Shown here piece after piece: positions 17,031 to 25,326 of a DNA stretch of 64,000 nt. The notes below the pieces were generated by a model. It was not told the origin of the DNA and searched no databases. It saw nothing but the letters and a program-made list of their open reading frames with translations. Source of the DNA: Varibaculum cambriense DSM 15806 (GTDB taxonomy: Bacteria; Actinomycetota; Actinomycetes; Actinomycetales; Actinomycetaceae). The stretch covers positions 930,001 to 994,000 of the forward strand of contig NZ_ATUF01000002.1 in assembly GCF_000420065.1 (NCBI RefSeq), given 5' to 3'. The position numbers and the translations under genes are program-made. The stretch's first letter is position 1. Each line of letters begins with the position of its first letter.

Positions 17031-17120
17031 CTAGAGGGGACCTCACCACTTAAAAGTTGACTTGCAGCCGGGGAAACTTCTGCTGCAGCAGTGGCGGCGA
17101 ACCCTGATTCTTGACTTTTA

Positions 17121-18632
17121 TTATTCTTTACTGGCTGTAGCTTGTTCTTCTAGAGCCAGCTTCTCGATTGCCTCCACATCGGGTTGAGGGGTATGTGGGA
17201 ACTGGTCCCTGACCTCTACCGAGGGGTTACGGAGGTTGATATCGACGTCATCCTCCTGGGGATTGTAGGGCAGTTTCCCGTTTAGCACATCGTAAACGCG
17301 CTGACGATCAATAGTATGTGTCCAGGTGCCAACCAGCAGGGTGGCGACTGCGTTCCCGGTGAAGTTAGTTAGAGCTCGGGCCTCTGACATGAAGCGGTCG
17401 ATGCCGACAATCACTCCTACTCCGTCTAGTAATTCCGGACGGTGTGACTGTAAGCCGGCAGCTAAAGTAGCGATCCCTGCTCCAGAAACGCCGGCGGCGC
17501 CCTTTGAAGCAATCATCATGAAGATCAGCAAACCGATTTGCTCGCCCAATCCCATGGGCTTGTTCATGGCATCGGAGATGAAGATGGCCGACATGGTGAG
17601 GTAAATCGCGGTTCCGTCCAGGTTGAAGGAGTAGCCGGTAGGAACCACGATCCCCACTGTAATTTTGTGGATTCCCAGGTGTTCCATTTTGCGCATTAGG
17701 TTTGGTAACGCCGATTCTGAAGAAGAAGTGGCTACGATCAGCAGGTATTCCTTTGCCAGGTACTTCATAAGTTTGAAGATGTTGAAGCGAGTAAATATTG
17801 CCAATACGGAACCTAGTACCACGCAGATGAACAATATACAGGTGATGTAGAAGGCCACCATTAACAGCAACATTTGCCCCACAGCTTTGGCGCCGGTGGA
17901 GCCAACCACTCCCGCCATGGCGCCAAATGCGCCGATGGGAGCCAGCCAAAGGACCATGTAGAGTACCTTGAACACCAGTTTTTGGATGGCAGCGACTGCG
18001 CGCAGGATCCCATCCCCGGTTTTACCGAGGCTTTGTACCGCGAATCCTACTAATAGGGCGATAAACAGGGCTTGGAGCACCGAGCCGGAGGTTAGGGAGG
18101 AGAAGAAAGTGTCAGGGATAATCGATTGAATAAAGCCAACGATACCGTCTGCTTCCTGCTTGTTACCGGAAGTGAACTGGGCGGCTGCCCCCTTGGTAGC
18201 CTCAATGTTTAGGTCGCTGCCAGGCTGGATTAGGTTGCCTACGACTAAACCGATACCTAAAGCAAAAGTGGACATCGTCATGAAGTAGGCCAGGGCAATT
18301 CCGCCGGCTTTACCTACCGATGCAGCGGCGCGTACCGAGCCAATCCCGAGCACGATCGTACAAAAAATTACCGGTACGATCATCATGGTGATGAGCCGGA
18401 CGAAGGTGGTTCCGACGACCTTGAATTCCTTGGCCACATCGGGGGCGGCTATTCCGAAAATGATCCCGGCGATTACCGCGATGATCACGGCGATGTAAAG
18501 CCAGTGGGTGTTATCTTTCTTTGGCTTTTTACGTTCCGGTACGTAAGGTTTGCTGGCGGTTAGCTCAGTAACCTCGAGACTAGATTCCCTAACTTCTACA
18601 TCTTTGTTCTTTTTGCGTTTGAGCATACCCAT
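17121..18632 (-). CDS. dctA: C4-dicarboxylate (or amino acid):cation symporter, DctA/GltP family
   Basis: The 503-residue polytopic transporter belongs to the DAACS family. Family marks are the hairpin serine region SSSESALPNLMRKMEHLG, the unwound-helix motif PTGYSFNLDGTAIYLTMS, SKGAAGVSGAGIATLAAGL, and GIDRFMSEARALTNFTGN. The last is the form typical of DctA-type C4-dicarboxylate carriers. I start it at 18632. The frame is open to an ATG at 18653, but a Shine-Dalgarno AGCAGGAG lies inside those extra codons at the right distance from ATG 18632. The hydrophilic N- and C-terminal extensions make it longer than the 430-residue norm. No two-component dicarboxylate sensor is adjacent. Aspartate or glutamate as substrate remains possible. 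Confidence 0.88.
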   Translation of the reverse strand: MGMLKRKKNKDVEVRESSLEVTELTASKPYVPERKKPKKDNTHWLYIAVIIAVIAGIIFGIAAPDVAKEFKVVGTTFVRLITMMIVPVIFCTIVLGIGSVRAAASVGKAGGIALAYFMTMSTFALGIGLVVGNLIQPGSDLNIEATKGAAAQFTSGNKQEADGIVGFIQSIIPDTFFSSLTSGSVLQALFIALLVGFAVQSLGKTGDGILRAVAAIQKLVFKVLYMVLWLAPIGAFGAMAGVVGSTGAKAVGQMLLLMVAFYITCILFICVVLGSVLAIFTRFNIFKLMKYLAKEYLLIVATSSSESALPNLMRKMEHLGIHKITVGIVVPTGYSFNLDGTAIYLTMSAIFISDAMNKPMGLGEQIGLLIFMMIASKGAAGVSGAGIATLAAGLQSHRPELLDGVGVIVGIDRFMSEARALTNFTGNAVATLLVGTWTHTIDRQRVYDVLNGKLPYNPQEDDVDINLRNPSVEVRDQFPHTPQPDVEAIEKLALEEQATASKE

Positions 18633-18724
18633 AGAGGAACTCCTGCTATACATTTTTTGGAATGCGGGACTTAATGACTAGGGGGAAAATAAAACTTTAT
18701 CTTTCCCGCGAAGTGTGAAAGTAG

Positions 18725-18752
18725 GGTATAACCACTAACGTCTTGATGTAAA
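18725..18752 (-). promoter_or_regulatory. Possible promoter of dctA
   Basis: On the minus strand TTTACA (18752-18747), a 16-base spacer and TATACC (18730-18725) make a plausible sigma-70-type promoter about 95 bases upstream of the chosen dctA start. It is read by eye only. Confidence 0.35.
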
Positions 18753-19181
18753 GTCAAAACTTTGTTTTGCCTCATAATTTTACCGTAGGTCTTTTATCCT
18801 AGGTCGTAAAAGCTTATTTGTGAGCTTGCCCATACTGCTCTTTTGCTGTCTTGGCGTTGTCGCTTTTATAGAGGCTCCGTGGGGGAGAAGTGCGCCTTCA
18901 GATAAGGAGTTTGAATGCGGGGTTCTATGCTCCCTAGCTAGACTCTCAATAACACTCTAAAGAAGCTCTCAACTCTAATTCTCGACAGTTGAGAGTTCTG
19001 CAGATTTGCTGGTTCGCGCTTAAAGAGGCGCAGGTAGCTTCTGCTTCACATCCTCGCTGCTATTGGCTAGGAGCTTTCCCTGATTCCCTCAGGGATCCAC
19101 AACGCAAGCTAAAAGTAGACAGCACTAAATGCTGGTTGTAGTTAAATAACCCACAAAAGGGGTATATCCTGCCCTTCTGCT
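18753..19181. other. Gene-free stretch between dctA and the rplJ promoter
   Basis: I see no gene here. It holds a strong ribosome-site sequence AAGGAG (18904-18909) followed by an eight-codon ORF (18915-18941). It also holds an inverted repeat CTCTCAACT/AGTTGAGAG at 18966-18974 and 18987-18995, extendable with a bulge to 18961-18999. A short hairpin CCCTGA/TCAGGG lies near 19078-19094. The rest is unremarkable A/T-rich sequence. Confidence 0.5.
18961..18999. repeat. CTCTCAACT inverted repeat upstream of dctA
   Basis: Nine-base arms CTCTCAACT (18966-18974) and AGTTGAGAG (18987-18995) pair around a 12-base loop. With a one-base bulge the stem extends through AGAA/TTCT. The motif differs by one base from the CTCTCAGCT repeats on the far side of dctA. 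Confidence 0.6.
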
Positions 19182-19210
19182 TTGACCAGTCGACAAAGGG
19201 GCTGTTAAAT
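19182..19210 (+). promoter_or_regulatory. Promoter of rplJ-rplL
   Basis: TTGACC (19182-19187), a 17-base spacer and TTAAAT (19205-19210) make a good sigma-70-type promoter. Transcription would start near 19217, leaving a leader of about 230 bases before rplJ. Confidence 0.65.
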
Positions 19211-19216
19211 TGGCTA

Positions 19217-19448
19217 TTGCCCAAGATCGCCGGTGCCCACACCAGTGGGTTTAAGTTCCAGATCGGAAGCCTGTGTAGGTTGAACGATGCGTAGCGTATC
19301 GAAAATGGTTGCGCGTCCTCGCAAAAGAGGACGTACTTCCCCTGGGGAAGGTGGCAGCTAGGATCGATAGGTTTATTTTCGCCCCGTGCAATCTGCGCGG
19401 GGTTTTCTTGTTCTGGCCCCCGGCACGAATAAACGGAAGGAGGGCCTA
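19217..19448 (+). promoter_or_regulatory. rplJ leader, probable ribosomal protein L10 autoregulatory region
   Basis: The long untranslated leader holds a stable hairpin (CGTCCTC/GAGGACG, about 19314-19333) and ends with a terminator-like hairpin at 19382-19402. Ribosomal protein L10 (with L7/L12) commonly binds the leader of its own mRNA and represses rplJL. Position, length and structured content fit such an element. I cannot align it to the known L10 leader consensus here, so this is inference from context. Confidence 0.55.
19382..19414 (+). terminator. Attenuator hairpin in the rplJ leader
   Basis: CCCCGTGC (19382-19389) pairs with GCGCGGGG (19395-19402), with one G-U pair and a five-base loop. 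TTTTCTTGTTCT follows directly, as in an intrinsic terminator. It stands 34 bases before the rplJ ribosome site, inside the transcript from the 19182 promoter. That makes it an attenuator rather than the end of an upstream gene. Confidence 0.65.
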
Positions 19449-19970
19449 ATGGCGAAACCTAATAAGCAAGCCATGATCGCTCAGCTGGAAGAAAAAATCA
19501 GCTCGGCATCGGCCCTGCTGCTCACCGAATACCGCGGGTTGACCGTGGCTCAGATGACTGAGCTGCGCAAAAACCTGGCAGGAACGGCTACTTATTCCGT
19601 CACGAAGAACACGCTGGCCAGGATTGCCGCCAAAAACCAGGGAATTGATTTCCTGGACGAGGAGCTAACCGGACCGACCGCAATTGCGTTCGTAACCGGA
19701 GAGGCCGTGGATGCGGCCAAAGTGCTGCGCGACTTCGCCAAGGATAACGAGCAGTTGGTTATTAGAGGCGGTGTCCTCGACGGGAAGTTCTTGTCTGCAG
19801 ATGAAGTCAAGAAACTCGCTGAACTGGATAATCGCGAAACTACACTGGCCAAACTGGCTGGTGCAATGCAAGGCAAACTGGTACAGGCTGCCTTTATGTT
19901 CAAGGCGCCCGCCTCCAAGGCGGTTCGCACCGTGGACGCCCTGCGCGAAAAGCAGGAACAAGCGGCTTAG
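19449..19970 (+). CDS. rplJ: 50S ribosomal protein L10
   Basis: The 173-residue protein is the base of the ribosomal stalk and anchors L7/L12 dimers. The start MAKPNKQAMIAQLEEKI follows a very strong ribosome site GGAAGGAGG (19435-19443). An open extension to 19386 runs through the attenuator hairpin and is rejected. The RNA-binding part has LTEYRGLTVAQMTELRK and YSVTKNTLARIA. The C-terminal helix binds L7/L12. rplL follows 66 bases downstream. rplK and rplA, usually just upstream, are not in the window. Confidence 0.97.
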   Translation: MAKPNKQAMIAQLEEKISSASALLLTEYRGLTVAQMTELRKNLAGTATYSVTKNTLARIAAKNQGIDFLDEELTGPTAIAFVTGEAVDAAKVLRDFAKDNEQLVIRGGVLDGKFLSADEVKKLAELDNRETTLAKLAGAMQGKLVQAAFMFKAPASKAVRTVDALREKQEQAA

Positions 19971-20036
19971 TAAAGCCGCATAGATCGACAAGAAAAAATC
20001 TGCCTCGCGTGGGCAAAAATAGGAAGGAATGCCAAT

Positions 20037-20426
20037 ATGGCTAAGCTCAGCAAAGAAGAGCTAATTGATGCTTTCAAAGAAATGACTCTGTTGGAACTGT
20101 CCGAGTTCGTTAAGGAATTCGAGGACGTCTTCGACGTAGAGGCCGCGGCTCCTGCCGCCGTAGCCGTTGCTGCCCCCGGTGCTGCCGGTGGCGAAGAAGC
20201 AGCCGAAGAAAAGACCGAATTCGACGTAGTGCTCGAAGCTGCTGGCGACAAGAAGATCGCCGTAATCAAGGCTCTGCGCGCGCTACAGCCCGGACTGGCT
20301 CTGAAAGAAGCCAAGGAAAAGGTTGACTCCGCTCCCACCACCGTTCTGGAGGGTGCATCCAAGGAAGACGCCGAAAAGGCCAAGGCTGATCTGGAAGGCG
20401 CGGGCGCCACTGTTGCCCTGAAGTAA
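20037..20426 (+). CDS. rplL: 50S ribosomal protein L7/L12
   Basis: The 129-residue acidic stalk protein recruits translation factors. The N-terminal dimerisation domain ([20 protein letters not shown]) is followed by an Ala-rich hinge (about residues 38-58). The C-terminal factor-binding domain has [20 protein letters not shown] and LGLKEAKE-like [14 protein letters not shown]. It is cotranscribed with rplJ and ends at a strong terminator (20451). rpoB is 30 kb away rather than next, as is common in many bacteria. Confidence 0.98.
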   Translation: MAKLSKEELIDAFKEMTLLELSEFVKEFEDVFDVEAAAPAAVAVAAPGAAGGEEAAEEKTEFDVVLEAAGDKKIAVIKALRALQPGLALKEAKEKVDSAPTTVLEGASKEDAEKAKADLEGAGATVALK

Positions 20427-20450
20427 GGCTAGTTAGTCTTTTACTTTATA

Positions 20451-20485
20451 AAAGCGGTGCGGGGAATTTTTCCCGCACCGCTTTT
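20451..20485 (+). terminator. Intrinsic terminator of rplJ-rplL
   Basis: A 13-bp stem (20451-20463 with 20472-20484) around an eight-base loop carries T bases on its 3' side. It lies 25 bases after the rplL stop. Confidence 0.85.
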
Positions 20486-20729
20486 GTATACCCTCGCTAT
20501 CTGGAACGCTGGAGCCCAGTAATATTCCGTGCTAATGCCCTTTATGTGTGTCTTTATTTCATTGTTCTTCCTGGGGACACCGACTAATTCGGGTGTGGTT
20601 TAACTCTGGGGAGATTAATATCTTCGCGGAGGGCGCAAATCCAGGTAATTAACCCGACAAGCATTTTGCTGCGCGTTAGGATGCAAACAGTTGCGGCGCC
20701 AATACTTATCCAAGAACCGAGGGGATTCC

Positions 20730-22511
20730 ATGACCGTACTGCGGCACCTAGGTAAAAGAGAATGGCTGCTCAGCGCGCTGGCAATCATCACCATCATTTG
20801 CCAGGTTTTCTTGGATTTGCGTCTGATCGACTACATGCAAACCATCACCGAAATGATTGTGAAGCCGGGTGCGACTGTCAACGGGGTGCTGATCGAAGGC
20901 GGGAAAATGCTGGGGTGTGCCGCCGGTTCTATGGTGGTAGCCATTATCACCGGTTATTGCATGGCCATGATCGGCGCGACTGTCGCCCGTAATCTGCGTC
21001 AAGCGGTGTTTACCAAAGCGATTTCGCTCCCCGAAGCCGACTTTGAACACTTTGGCGCGTCCTCTCTAATCACTCGTTCCACTAACGATGTCACTCAGGT
21101 GCAAATGTTTGTGGTGATGGGGTGTCAGCTGATGGTGAAAGCTCCTATCCTCACCATTTGGGCAATCATAAAAATTGCGGGAAAGAACCTAACTTGGACT
21201 CTCGCTACTGGGCTTGCGGCTTTGATCTTACTGGTGATGATCTTCGTTATTTGGCGGATCGTAATGCCGCGGATGATGCGGATGCAGCGGATAACTGATG
21301 ACCTTAACCGGGTGACTCGCGAACACATGGAAGGAGTGCGCGTTATCCGTGCCTACGGCTCCCAGGATTTTCACCAAAAGCGTTTTGAAGCCACCAACGC
21401 TGAGCTAACCAACACTCACCTGATGGTCTCCGGCACTTTCTCCTTCATGATGCCCATGATGAACACCGTGATTTCCGGGCTTAACCTGGCGATCTATGTG
21501 CTGGGTGCTTTCATGATTTCTGCCGCCGCCGGCCTGGCGAAAGTAACCCTGTTTTCACAGATGATCGTATTTTCCGGGTACGCTACCCAAGCGATCAGTG
21601 GTTTCCTAATGATGGCCATGGTGTTCGTATTTGCTCCCCGCGCGATTGTGGCTAATCGGCGCATTAGGGAAGTGCTTGATTGTGAACCCTCCCTTGCTGA
21701 TCCGGTAGTTTCTGCCGACAAGCCCACATCCTCCCTCGGAAAAGAAACCCGCCAAGACCTGAAGGAACCAGCGATTGAGTTTAGGGATGTTTCATTCCGC
21801 TATCCTGGAGCTGAAAATGACGCCCTTCACCAGATAAATCTAAAAATTCCGCGCGGACAGACCGTTGCCCTGATTGGAGCCACCGGCAGCGGAAAAACTT
21901 CACTGGTGAACCTGATTGCCCGGGTCTACGATCCTCGCGAAGGCCAAGTTTTGGTTAACGGCCAGGACGCGCGGAAGTGGCGCTTGCGCGACCTGCGTAA
22001 TCAAATCGCATATTCGCCCCAAAAAATCACCCTGTTTACCGGCACTATCGCTTCCAATATTGCCTTTGGAGAAGGTCCGACAAACATTACTCCCGCCGAT
22101 ATCGTTAAGTCCGGAGATGTTGCTTCTTGCGATTTTATTGCTGATAAAGAGGGCAAGTTTGCGGCGGAAGTGGCGCAAGGGGGCAGTAATTTTTCCGGCG
22201 GACAAAAACAACGGATTTCGATTGCCCGCACAGTGGCTAGGGATGCACAAATCCTGATTTTCGATGACACTTTTAGCGCCCTCGACTATGCCACTGACCG
22301 GGATATTCGCGGGGAACTGGCGGAAATAGCTCGCGGGAAAAGCCAGATTATTGTGGCGCAGCGGATTGCCACTGTGCGGGAGGCCGATCAGATTTTAGTG
22401 ATCGATCACGGCAAAATCGCGGCGCGGGGAACGCATGAATCCCTGATGGCGTCCTCGAAAATCTATCGCGAAATCGCCCTCTCCCAACTCTCTGAAGCGG
22501 AGTTGGCATGA
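20730..22511 (+). CDS. ABC exporter half-transporter with degenerate ATP site (heterodimer subunit 1)
   Basis: The 593-residue protein has a six-helix membrane domain (about residues 1-310) fused to a nucleotide-binding domain. It has Walker A GATGSGKTS near 383, signature FSGGQKQRIS near 488, and Walker B ILIFDDTFSALD near 507. The catalytic Glu after Walker B is Asp, and the switch His is Gln (IVAQRIAT near 540). These substitutions mark the non-catalytic half-site of TM287/288- or BmrCD-type heterodimers. The start ATG 20730 follows GAGGGGA. An upstream extension to 20691 lacks support. Its stop overlaps the partner's ATG by four bases. The substrate is unknown; drugs, lipids and peptides are typical of the class. 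Confidence 0.92.
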   Translation: MTVLRHLGKREWLLSALAIITIICQVFLDLRLIDYMQTITEMIVKPGATVNGVLIEGGKMLGCAAGSMVVAIITGYCMAMIGATVARNLRQAVFTKAISLPEADFEHFGASSLITRSTNDVTQVQMFVVMGCQLMVKAPILTIWAIIKIAGKNLTWTLATGLAALILLVMIFVIWRIVMPRMMRMQRITDDLNRVTREHMEGVRVIRAYGSQDFHQKRFEATNAELTNTHLMVSGTFSFMMPMMNTVISGLNLAIYVLGAFMISAAAGLAKVTLFSQMIVFSGYATQAISGFLMMAMVFVFAPRAIVANRRIREVLDCEPSLADPVVSADKPTSSLGKETRQDLKEPAIEFRDVSFRYPGAENDALHQINLKIPRGQTVALIGATGSGKTSLVNLIARVYDPREGQVLVNGQDARKWRLRDLRNQIAYSPQKITLFTGTIASNIAFGEGPTNITPADIVKSGDVASCDFIADKEGKFAAEVAQGGSNFSGGQKQRISIARTVARDAQILIFDDTFSALDYATDRDIRGELAEIARGKSQIIVAQRIATVREADQILVIDHGKIAARGTHESLMASSKIYREIALSQLSEAELA

Positions 22512-24403
22512 AAGACGCAGAAATGAGCAGGTGGGACCAGCGAGTCCAGTCGGCGCGGCGCGGACTAGAGCCAGTAGAAGAAAAAATGTCGCCAGTGCGC
22601 GCGGGAGGACGCCACGGCGGGAACGTCTACGAAAAAGCCAAGAAAGGACAGTTTGCCCAATCGGTGCGCGACCTTGCCCAGTTTTTAGGGCGTTACCGGA
22701 TAGCTATCCTGGTTGCGGTAGTTTTGGCGATTATAGGATCGCTGCTCACTGCGATAATGCCGATGTTTTTAGGGCTGATAACCGATGTGATCGCCTCGGG
22801 GCTGCACAGCAGTATCGATATGGACAAGATATTTGCCCTCTTGCGGATGGCGACCCTCGTCCTCGTTCTGGGATTCTGCTTTAACCTGGGGCAATCACTG
22901 ATAATGGTGGTGGTTACCCAACGCACCGGGCAGCGGATGCGCTCCGCTATTGACCGGAAAATCGATCGTCTGCCGCTGTCCTTTTTCGACAACACCAGTC
23001 ACGGTGACACCATGAGCCGGGTAACCAACGATATCGACACCCTGGTGCAAACTCTGCATTCCGCAATCACCACCATCATCACCGGAATAGTTACCCTGGT
23101 AGGCGCCGCTTTTATGATGCTCTACACCGAATGGCGGATGGCGCTGGCCGGTATGGGAGTAACGCTCCTGGGATTCGTCCTCAACGCGGTGATCATGGTG
23201 TTTTCGCAGCGTTTCTTTATTCGCCGGCAATCGAATCTGGGCAGCCTAAACGGGCATATCGAAGAATCTTTATCCGGACAAGGAATCATCAATATCTACA
23301 ATGCTGCCGCCGCCACCGTCGCCGAATTTAATCGCCGTAACCAGCGGCTTTTCGATGCCACTTGGCGCGCCGATTTCCTCTCCCAATTGATGATGCCGGT
23401 AATGGGGTTCGTCGGAAACCTAGGTTACGTGGTGGTATGCGTGCTGGGTGCAGTCCTAGTGGTGAAAGGCAATGTAACCATCGGAGTGATTGCCGCATTT
23501 ATGCTCTATATCCGGGTTTTCACCCAGCCCTTATCGAACCTAGCGTCCGCGACGGCCTCCTTCCAATCCGCGGCAGCTGCCGGGGGGCGAGTTTTTGAAA
23601 TTCTGGAAGAGGATGAACTACCCGATGAATCCGAAAAACCGGCGCTGAGCGGCAAGGTAACTAAAGGTGAAGTAGAATTCCGGGATATCCGTTTCTCGTA
23701 TGAAGCAGGTAAAGAAATTATTCACGGATTCTCTGCCCTGGTACATCCGGGACAAAACGTGGCCATCGTAGGTCCGACTGGAGCCGGGAAAACCACCCTG
23801 GTTAACCTGCTAATGCGCTTTTACGAACTGGACTCCGGGGAGATTCTTCTGGATGGCACCCCGCTTGCTGCGATGCGGCGCGAGGACGTAGATTCTCAGT
23901 TCGCGATGGTACTGCAAGACAGCTGGATGTTCCAAGGAACCCTGCGGGAAAACATTATGTATTCCCAGCAGGAAGTATCCGAGGAACGCCTTGAACAGGT
24001 GATTAAGGCAGTCGGACTAAGTGATTTGGTTGCGCAACTGTCGCACGGCCTCGATACCGAGATTCGAGAAGATTCTGCCCTTTCAAGCGGACAACGGCAG
24101 TTGGTGACTATTGCCCGCGCGATGGTTGCCGATAAGCCGCTTTTGATCCTTGACGAGGCGACTTCTTCGGTCGATACCCGCACGGAGCAGCTGATTCAAC
24201 GAGCAGTAGCCAAAGCTACCGCGGGGCGTACCTCGTTCGTGATTGCCCATCGTCTGTCGACAATTCGTGACAGTGACGTGATATTCGTGATGGAGCATGG
24301 AGATATTGTCGAGTCCGGGACGCATGAGGAGTTGCTGGCCGCCGAAGGCGCGTACGCCCGCCTCTATAACGCGCAGTTCACCAAAGGTGACATTGACGCG
24401 TAA
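22508..24403 (+). CDS. ABC exporter half-transporter, partner with catalytic ATP site (heterodimer subunit 2)
   Basis: The 631-residue protein has a hydrophilic N-terminal stretch of about 65 residues, then six membrane helices and a nucleotide-binding domain. Walker A is GPTGAGKTTLVN near 422. The signature is altered to LSSGQRQLVT near 524. Walker B is canonical LLILDEATSSVD near 545, and the switch His is present (IAHRLSTIRD near 579). The altered signature faces the degenerate site of the partner encoded just upstream, so the two halves are complementary. ATG overlaps the previous stop (ATGA). The gene ends before a convergent amino-acid importer operon, so the two genes form a complete exporter unit. 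Confidence 0.92.
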   Translation: MKDAEMSRWDQRVQSARRGLEPVEEKMSPVRAGGRHGGNVYEKAKKGQFAQSVRDLAQFLGRYRIAILVAVVLAIIGSLLTAIMPMFLGLITDVIASGLHSSIDMDKIFALLRMATLVLVLGFCFNLGQSLIMVVVTQRTGQRMRSAIDRKIDRLPLSFFDNTSHGDTMSRVTNDIDTLVQTLHSAITTIITGIVTLVGAAFMMLYTEWRMALAGMGVTLLGFVLNAVIMVFSQRFFIRRQSNLGSLNGHIEESLSGQGIINIYNAAAATVAEFNRRNQRLFDATWRADFLSQLMMPVMGFVGNLGYVVVCVLGAVLVVKGNVTIGVIAAFMLYIRVFTQPLSNLASATASFQSAAAAGGRVFEILEEDELPDESEKPALSGKVTKGEVEFRDIRFSYEAGKEIIHGFSALVHPGQNVAIVGPTGAGKTTLVNLLMRFYELDSGEILLDGTPLAAMRREDVDSQFAMVLQDSWMFQGTLRENIMYSQQEVSEERLEQVIKAVGLSDLVAQLSHGLDTEIREDSALSSGQRQLVTIARAMVADKPLLILDEATSSVDTRTEQLIQRAVAKATAGRTSFVIAHRLSTIRDSDVIFVMEHGDIVESGTHEELLAAEGAYARLYNAQFTKGDIDA

Positions 24404-24446
24404 GTGATCCGCGGGGCAGGGGCTGGCTCGGCAACAAGGCGTAGCC

Positions 24447-24467
24447 GCGCAGGAGCCTCCGGTGCGC
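24447..24467. terminator. Weak hairpin between convergent ABC genes
   Basis: GCGCA-GGA pairs with TCC and TGCGC across a three-base loop with a two-base bulge. No T run follows on either strand. It is the only structure seen in the 77-base convergent gap. Confidence 0.3.
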
Positions 24468-24480
24468 GCAGTTATCGCTT

Positions 24481-25326
24481 TTAAAGCACCTTAGAGAAGA
24501 AGTCTCGGGTACGGGGGTTCTGGGGATGGTTTATTACCTGGTCAGGGGTGCCCTGCTCCAGGATTTTACCTTCGTCCATAAACACTACGTGGTCGGCGAC
24601 TTCCCGGGCGAATCCAATCTCGTGGGTTACCACGATCATGGTCATGCCTCCGCGTGCCAGGTCTTGCATGACCGATAGGACTTCCCCTACCAATTCGGGA
24701 TCCAGGGCGGAAGTGGGCTCGTCAAACAACATCAGCTCTGGCTCCATGGCGAGGGCGCGGGCGATAGCTACCCGCTGTTGCTGCCCGCCCGATAGCTGAG
24801 CCGGATAATGGTCGGCGCGCTCTGCCAGCCCGACTCGTTCTAGCAGCTCTAAAGCCTTAGTTCGCGCCTCTTCTTTCCCGATTCCTTTGACCTGGGTAGG
24901 TGCTTCCATTACGTTTTCCAGCGCGGTCTTGTGGGGGAAGAGATTGAAACGCTGAAAGACCATGCCCACTTGGGAACGTTGGCGCGCGATTTCCTTGTCG
25001 GTCAGGCGGCGCAACACGGTACCTTGCTCGGTAAGCGAACCGCGGCGGCGATCGAAGTACGCGCGGACAGGATTTTTCGAGGGCGCGCCCTCTTCCATCC
25101 CCAATAGTTCTCCGTTGAGGTAAACGCGACCCCCGGAAACTTGTTCCAACTCGTTTACGCAACGCAGCAGGGTAGATTTTCCGGAACCGGACGGCCCTAA
25201 CAGCACGCACACTTCACCGGTAGCTACCTGCAAACTTACATCTCGCAGTACGTGGAGATCCCCGAAAAACTTGTGGACGTGCTGCAGATCCACCATTAGG
25301 GGCTGATTTTCTGGTTGTGAGGTCAT
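24481..25326 (-). CDS. Amino-acid ABC importer, ATP-binding protein (GlnQ type)
   Basis: The 281-residue ATPase of a polar amino-acid importer has Walker [21 protein letters not shown] near 43, Q-loop [19 protein letters not shown] near 123, signature [15 protein letters not shown] near 182, and Walker [16 protein letters not shown] near 201. It has an extra stretch of roughly 30-35 residues before the Q-loop (about residues 77-115, basic, with [18 protein letters not shown]) compared with E. coli GlnQ. Shorter inserts here are common in actinobacterial relatives. Its ATG overlaps the end of the permease gene, and it is the third gene of a three-gene importer operon. Confidence 0.93.
   Translation of the reverse strand: MTSQPENQPLMVDLQHVHKFFGDLHVLRDVSLQVATGEVCVLLGPSGSGKSTLLRCVNELEQVSGGRVYLNGELLGMEEGAPSKNPVRAYFDRRRGSLTEQGTVLRRLTDKEIARQRSQVGMVFQRFNLFPHKTALENVMEAPTQVKGIGKEEARTKALELLERVGLAERADHYPAQLSGGQQQRVAIARALAMEPELMLFDEPTSALDPELVGEVLSVMQDLARGGMTMIVVTHEIGFAREVADHVVFMDEGKILEQGTPDQVINHPQNPRTRDFFSKVL

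Noticed and set aside
19386-19448. N-terminal extension of RplJ
   Set aside because: It would translate the attenuator hairpin; the strong ribosome site marks ATG 19449.
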